IMG/VR virus record: IMGVR_UViG_3300042549_005931
Location: 186,001-250,000 of that record
DNA: 64,000 nt
Strand: one strand, 5' to 3'
Origin: a virus
Within the stretch, counting starts at the first letter, position 1. The number at the start of each line of letters is the position of its first letter. Position numbers and translations under genes: made by a program. Under the pieces are notes generated by a model that was not told the origin of the DNA, did not search any database, and worked only from the letters and a program-made list of their open reading frames with translations. Positions 63,153-64,000 of this stretch are shown piece after piece.

Positions 63153-63938
63153 TTAATCGAGTGTACCGTTTTCTCTCCTTAATTCAAAGTCTTTTAATCG
63201 AGCATTTAATTTTTTTCTCTCACTGTCACGGTAGTCATCAAATGAAGCATATTTGGCATCATATGGTTCCTCTAAATTCGGGTCTCTTCTACTTTGTCTA
63301 ACCTCCTTCTCAAAAGATGCCGCATTTGGTGATTTTCTATACTTACCATATACATCATTATTGATGTGGTCTTCATATTTTTGAATGTCTTCAATTCTTC
63401 CATTCCAATCATACCATTCATTTGGTCCAAACTCCACAGCGATTCTACCGTTATAACTATTTTGAAATTTGTTGGTCATTGCAACTTTTTCTTCGTCGGT
63501 TAATTGTTTAGGTGAGTCTATTTTAATTTTAGTTAACCAAATCATACCCATACCCTCATTTAATGATTTTTTAAATCTATTAAGTATTTTTTGGATTGAT
63601 TCTTGAAGTGGCTCAAGTTCCGCCGGTTCAGGTTTAGTCACCTCTTCGTCATGTTTAATTTCTGGAGGTAAAAATTTTGTAGTAGTTACATAAGGGATTG
63701 TCTTTTCATTTGGTGATTTTATTTTATTTTTAGGATTCGCAGCATTAAACTTTTGCATGTATTGTGCGGGTGTAATTTTACCTTTTCTTTTTAAATCCCA
63801 TAAATTTGAGTTGTAATCGTTCAAATCACTTAATCTTTTGGATTCCTCGGGTGAAATTGCGTTTACTTGTTGTTCTGACACAATCCCACGTATCAATTCA
63901 ACCAATTTCGATTCTGTTAGTCTAACTATTTTTTTCAT
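63153..63938 (-). CDS. Tagged protein (261 aa)
   Basis: Tag MKKIVRLTESKLVELIRGIVSE/Q, the most canonical example. A further tag-like internal piece (ESIQKILNRFKKSLNEGMGM, about 113-132) may mark a second cut. Body charged, with FGPNEWYDWNGRIEDIQKYEDH, then Arg/Glu-rich helices. TATTTATA at 63955-63962. Confidence 0.72.
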   Translation of the reverse strand: MKKIVRLTESKLVELIRGIVSEQQVNAISPEESKRLSDLNDYNSNLWDLKRKGKITPAQYMQKFNAANPKNKIKSPNEKTIPYVTTTKFLPPEIKHDEEVTKPEPAELEPLQESIQKILNRFKKSLNEGMGMIWLTKIKIDSPKQLTDEEKVAMTNKFQNSYNGRIAVEFGPNEWYDWNGRIEDIQKYEDHINNDVYGKYRKSPNAASFEKEVRQSRRDPNLEEPYDAKYASFDDYRDSERKKLNARLKDFELRRENGTLD

Positions 63939-64000
63939 TTTAAAAGTTTTTTATTATAAATATATTATATCATATAAAAATCCCGGTTCCGGCGTACGAG

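Overview
The window is AT-rich DNA from what is most likely a large tailed phage (jumbo class, or a large metagenomic relative) infecting a Bacteroidota host. Phage evidence: 25 recognisable tRNA genes covering all 20 amino acids, a phage-type tmRNA, two cell-wall hydrolases, a holin-like protein, many very small overlapping genes, and a long block of small proteins sharing an N-terminal tag. No capsid, terminase, portal or polymerase gene lies here, so the phage call is inference. Bacteroidota evidence: TANNTTTG promoter elements, A-rich leaders with few Shine-Dalgarno sites, and signal peptides that place Gln at the start of the mature protein.

Layout. 1-2.9 kb (minus): acidic scaffold-like protein, nucleotidyltransferase, KTSC protein. 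2.9-5.5 kb: Hsp20 and a ClpC-type unfoldase, divergent around an array of GACATTT heptamers. 5.7-7.6 kb (plus): small lipoprotein, SGNH hydrolase, cREC-type receiver protein. 7.6-17.2 kb (minus): an export island of proteins with signal peptides or lipoboxes, including two CsgG-like proteins, low-complexity proteins, a C-type-lectin protein and two proteins with dockerin-like and cohesin-like segments, plus a holin-like gene. 17.4-25 kb (plus): tRNA array with structured RNA spacers, tRNA-like RNAs, an HNH endonuclease and tandem 2OG-Fe(II) oxygenases. 25-29.4 kb: glycosyltransferases, DUF458, metallophosphoesterase and a ~0.93 kb structured non-coding RNA unit with its own promoter and terminator. 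29.4-29.9 kb: tmRNA. 30-36.8 kb: two large tagged candidate internal virion proteins, a metalloprotease and small genes. 36.8-44.1 kb (minus): glycosyltransferase/methyltransferase operon. 44.2-50.7 kb: GMP reductase/IMPDH-like enzyme, DUF1599 protein, secreted nuclease, GIY-YIG-like protein. 50.8-64 kb: endolysin, glucosaminidase and the main cluster of tagged proteins.

How it may work together. The tRNA set, tmRNA, ClpC-like unfoldase and Hsp20 look like a portable translation and protein-quality kit. The tag (roughly [I/V][I/L][L/I]TE[S/E][Q/E]xxxI...xE, ending in E-Q/D/E) sits on about 15 otherwise unrelated proteins, including a metalloprotease and a kinase-like protein. It resembles in logic the capsid-targeting peptides of T4 internal proteins, which the prohead protease cuts after Glu. 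If so, 30-64 kb encodes a cargo of proteins packaged in the head and injected with the DNA. The export island suggests the phage also remodels or decorates the host envelope. Gene expression seems to use two signals: TANNTTTG before RNA genes and some enzymes, and TATTTATA, usually 5-35 nt before start codons and often directly after an intrinsic terminator, before many structural-type genes.
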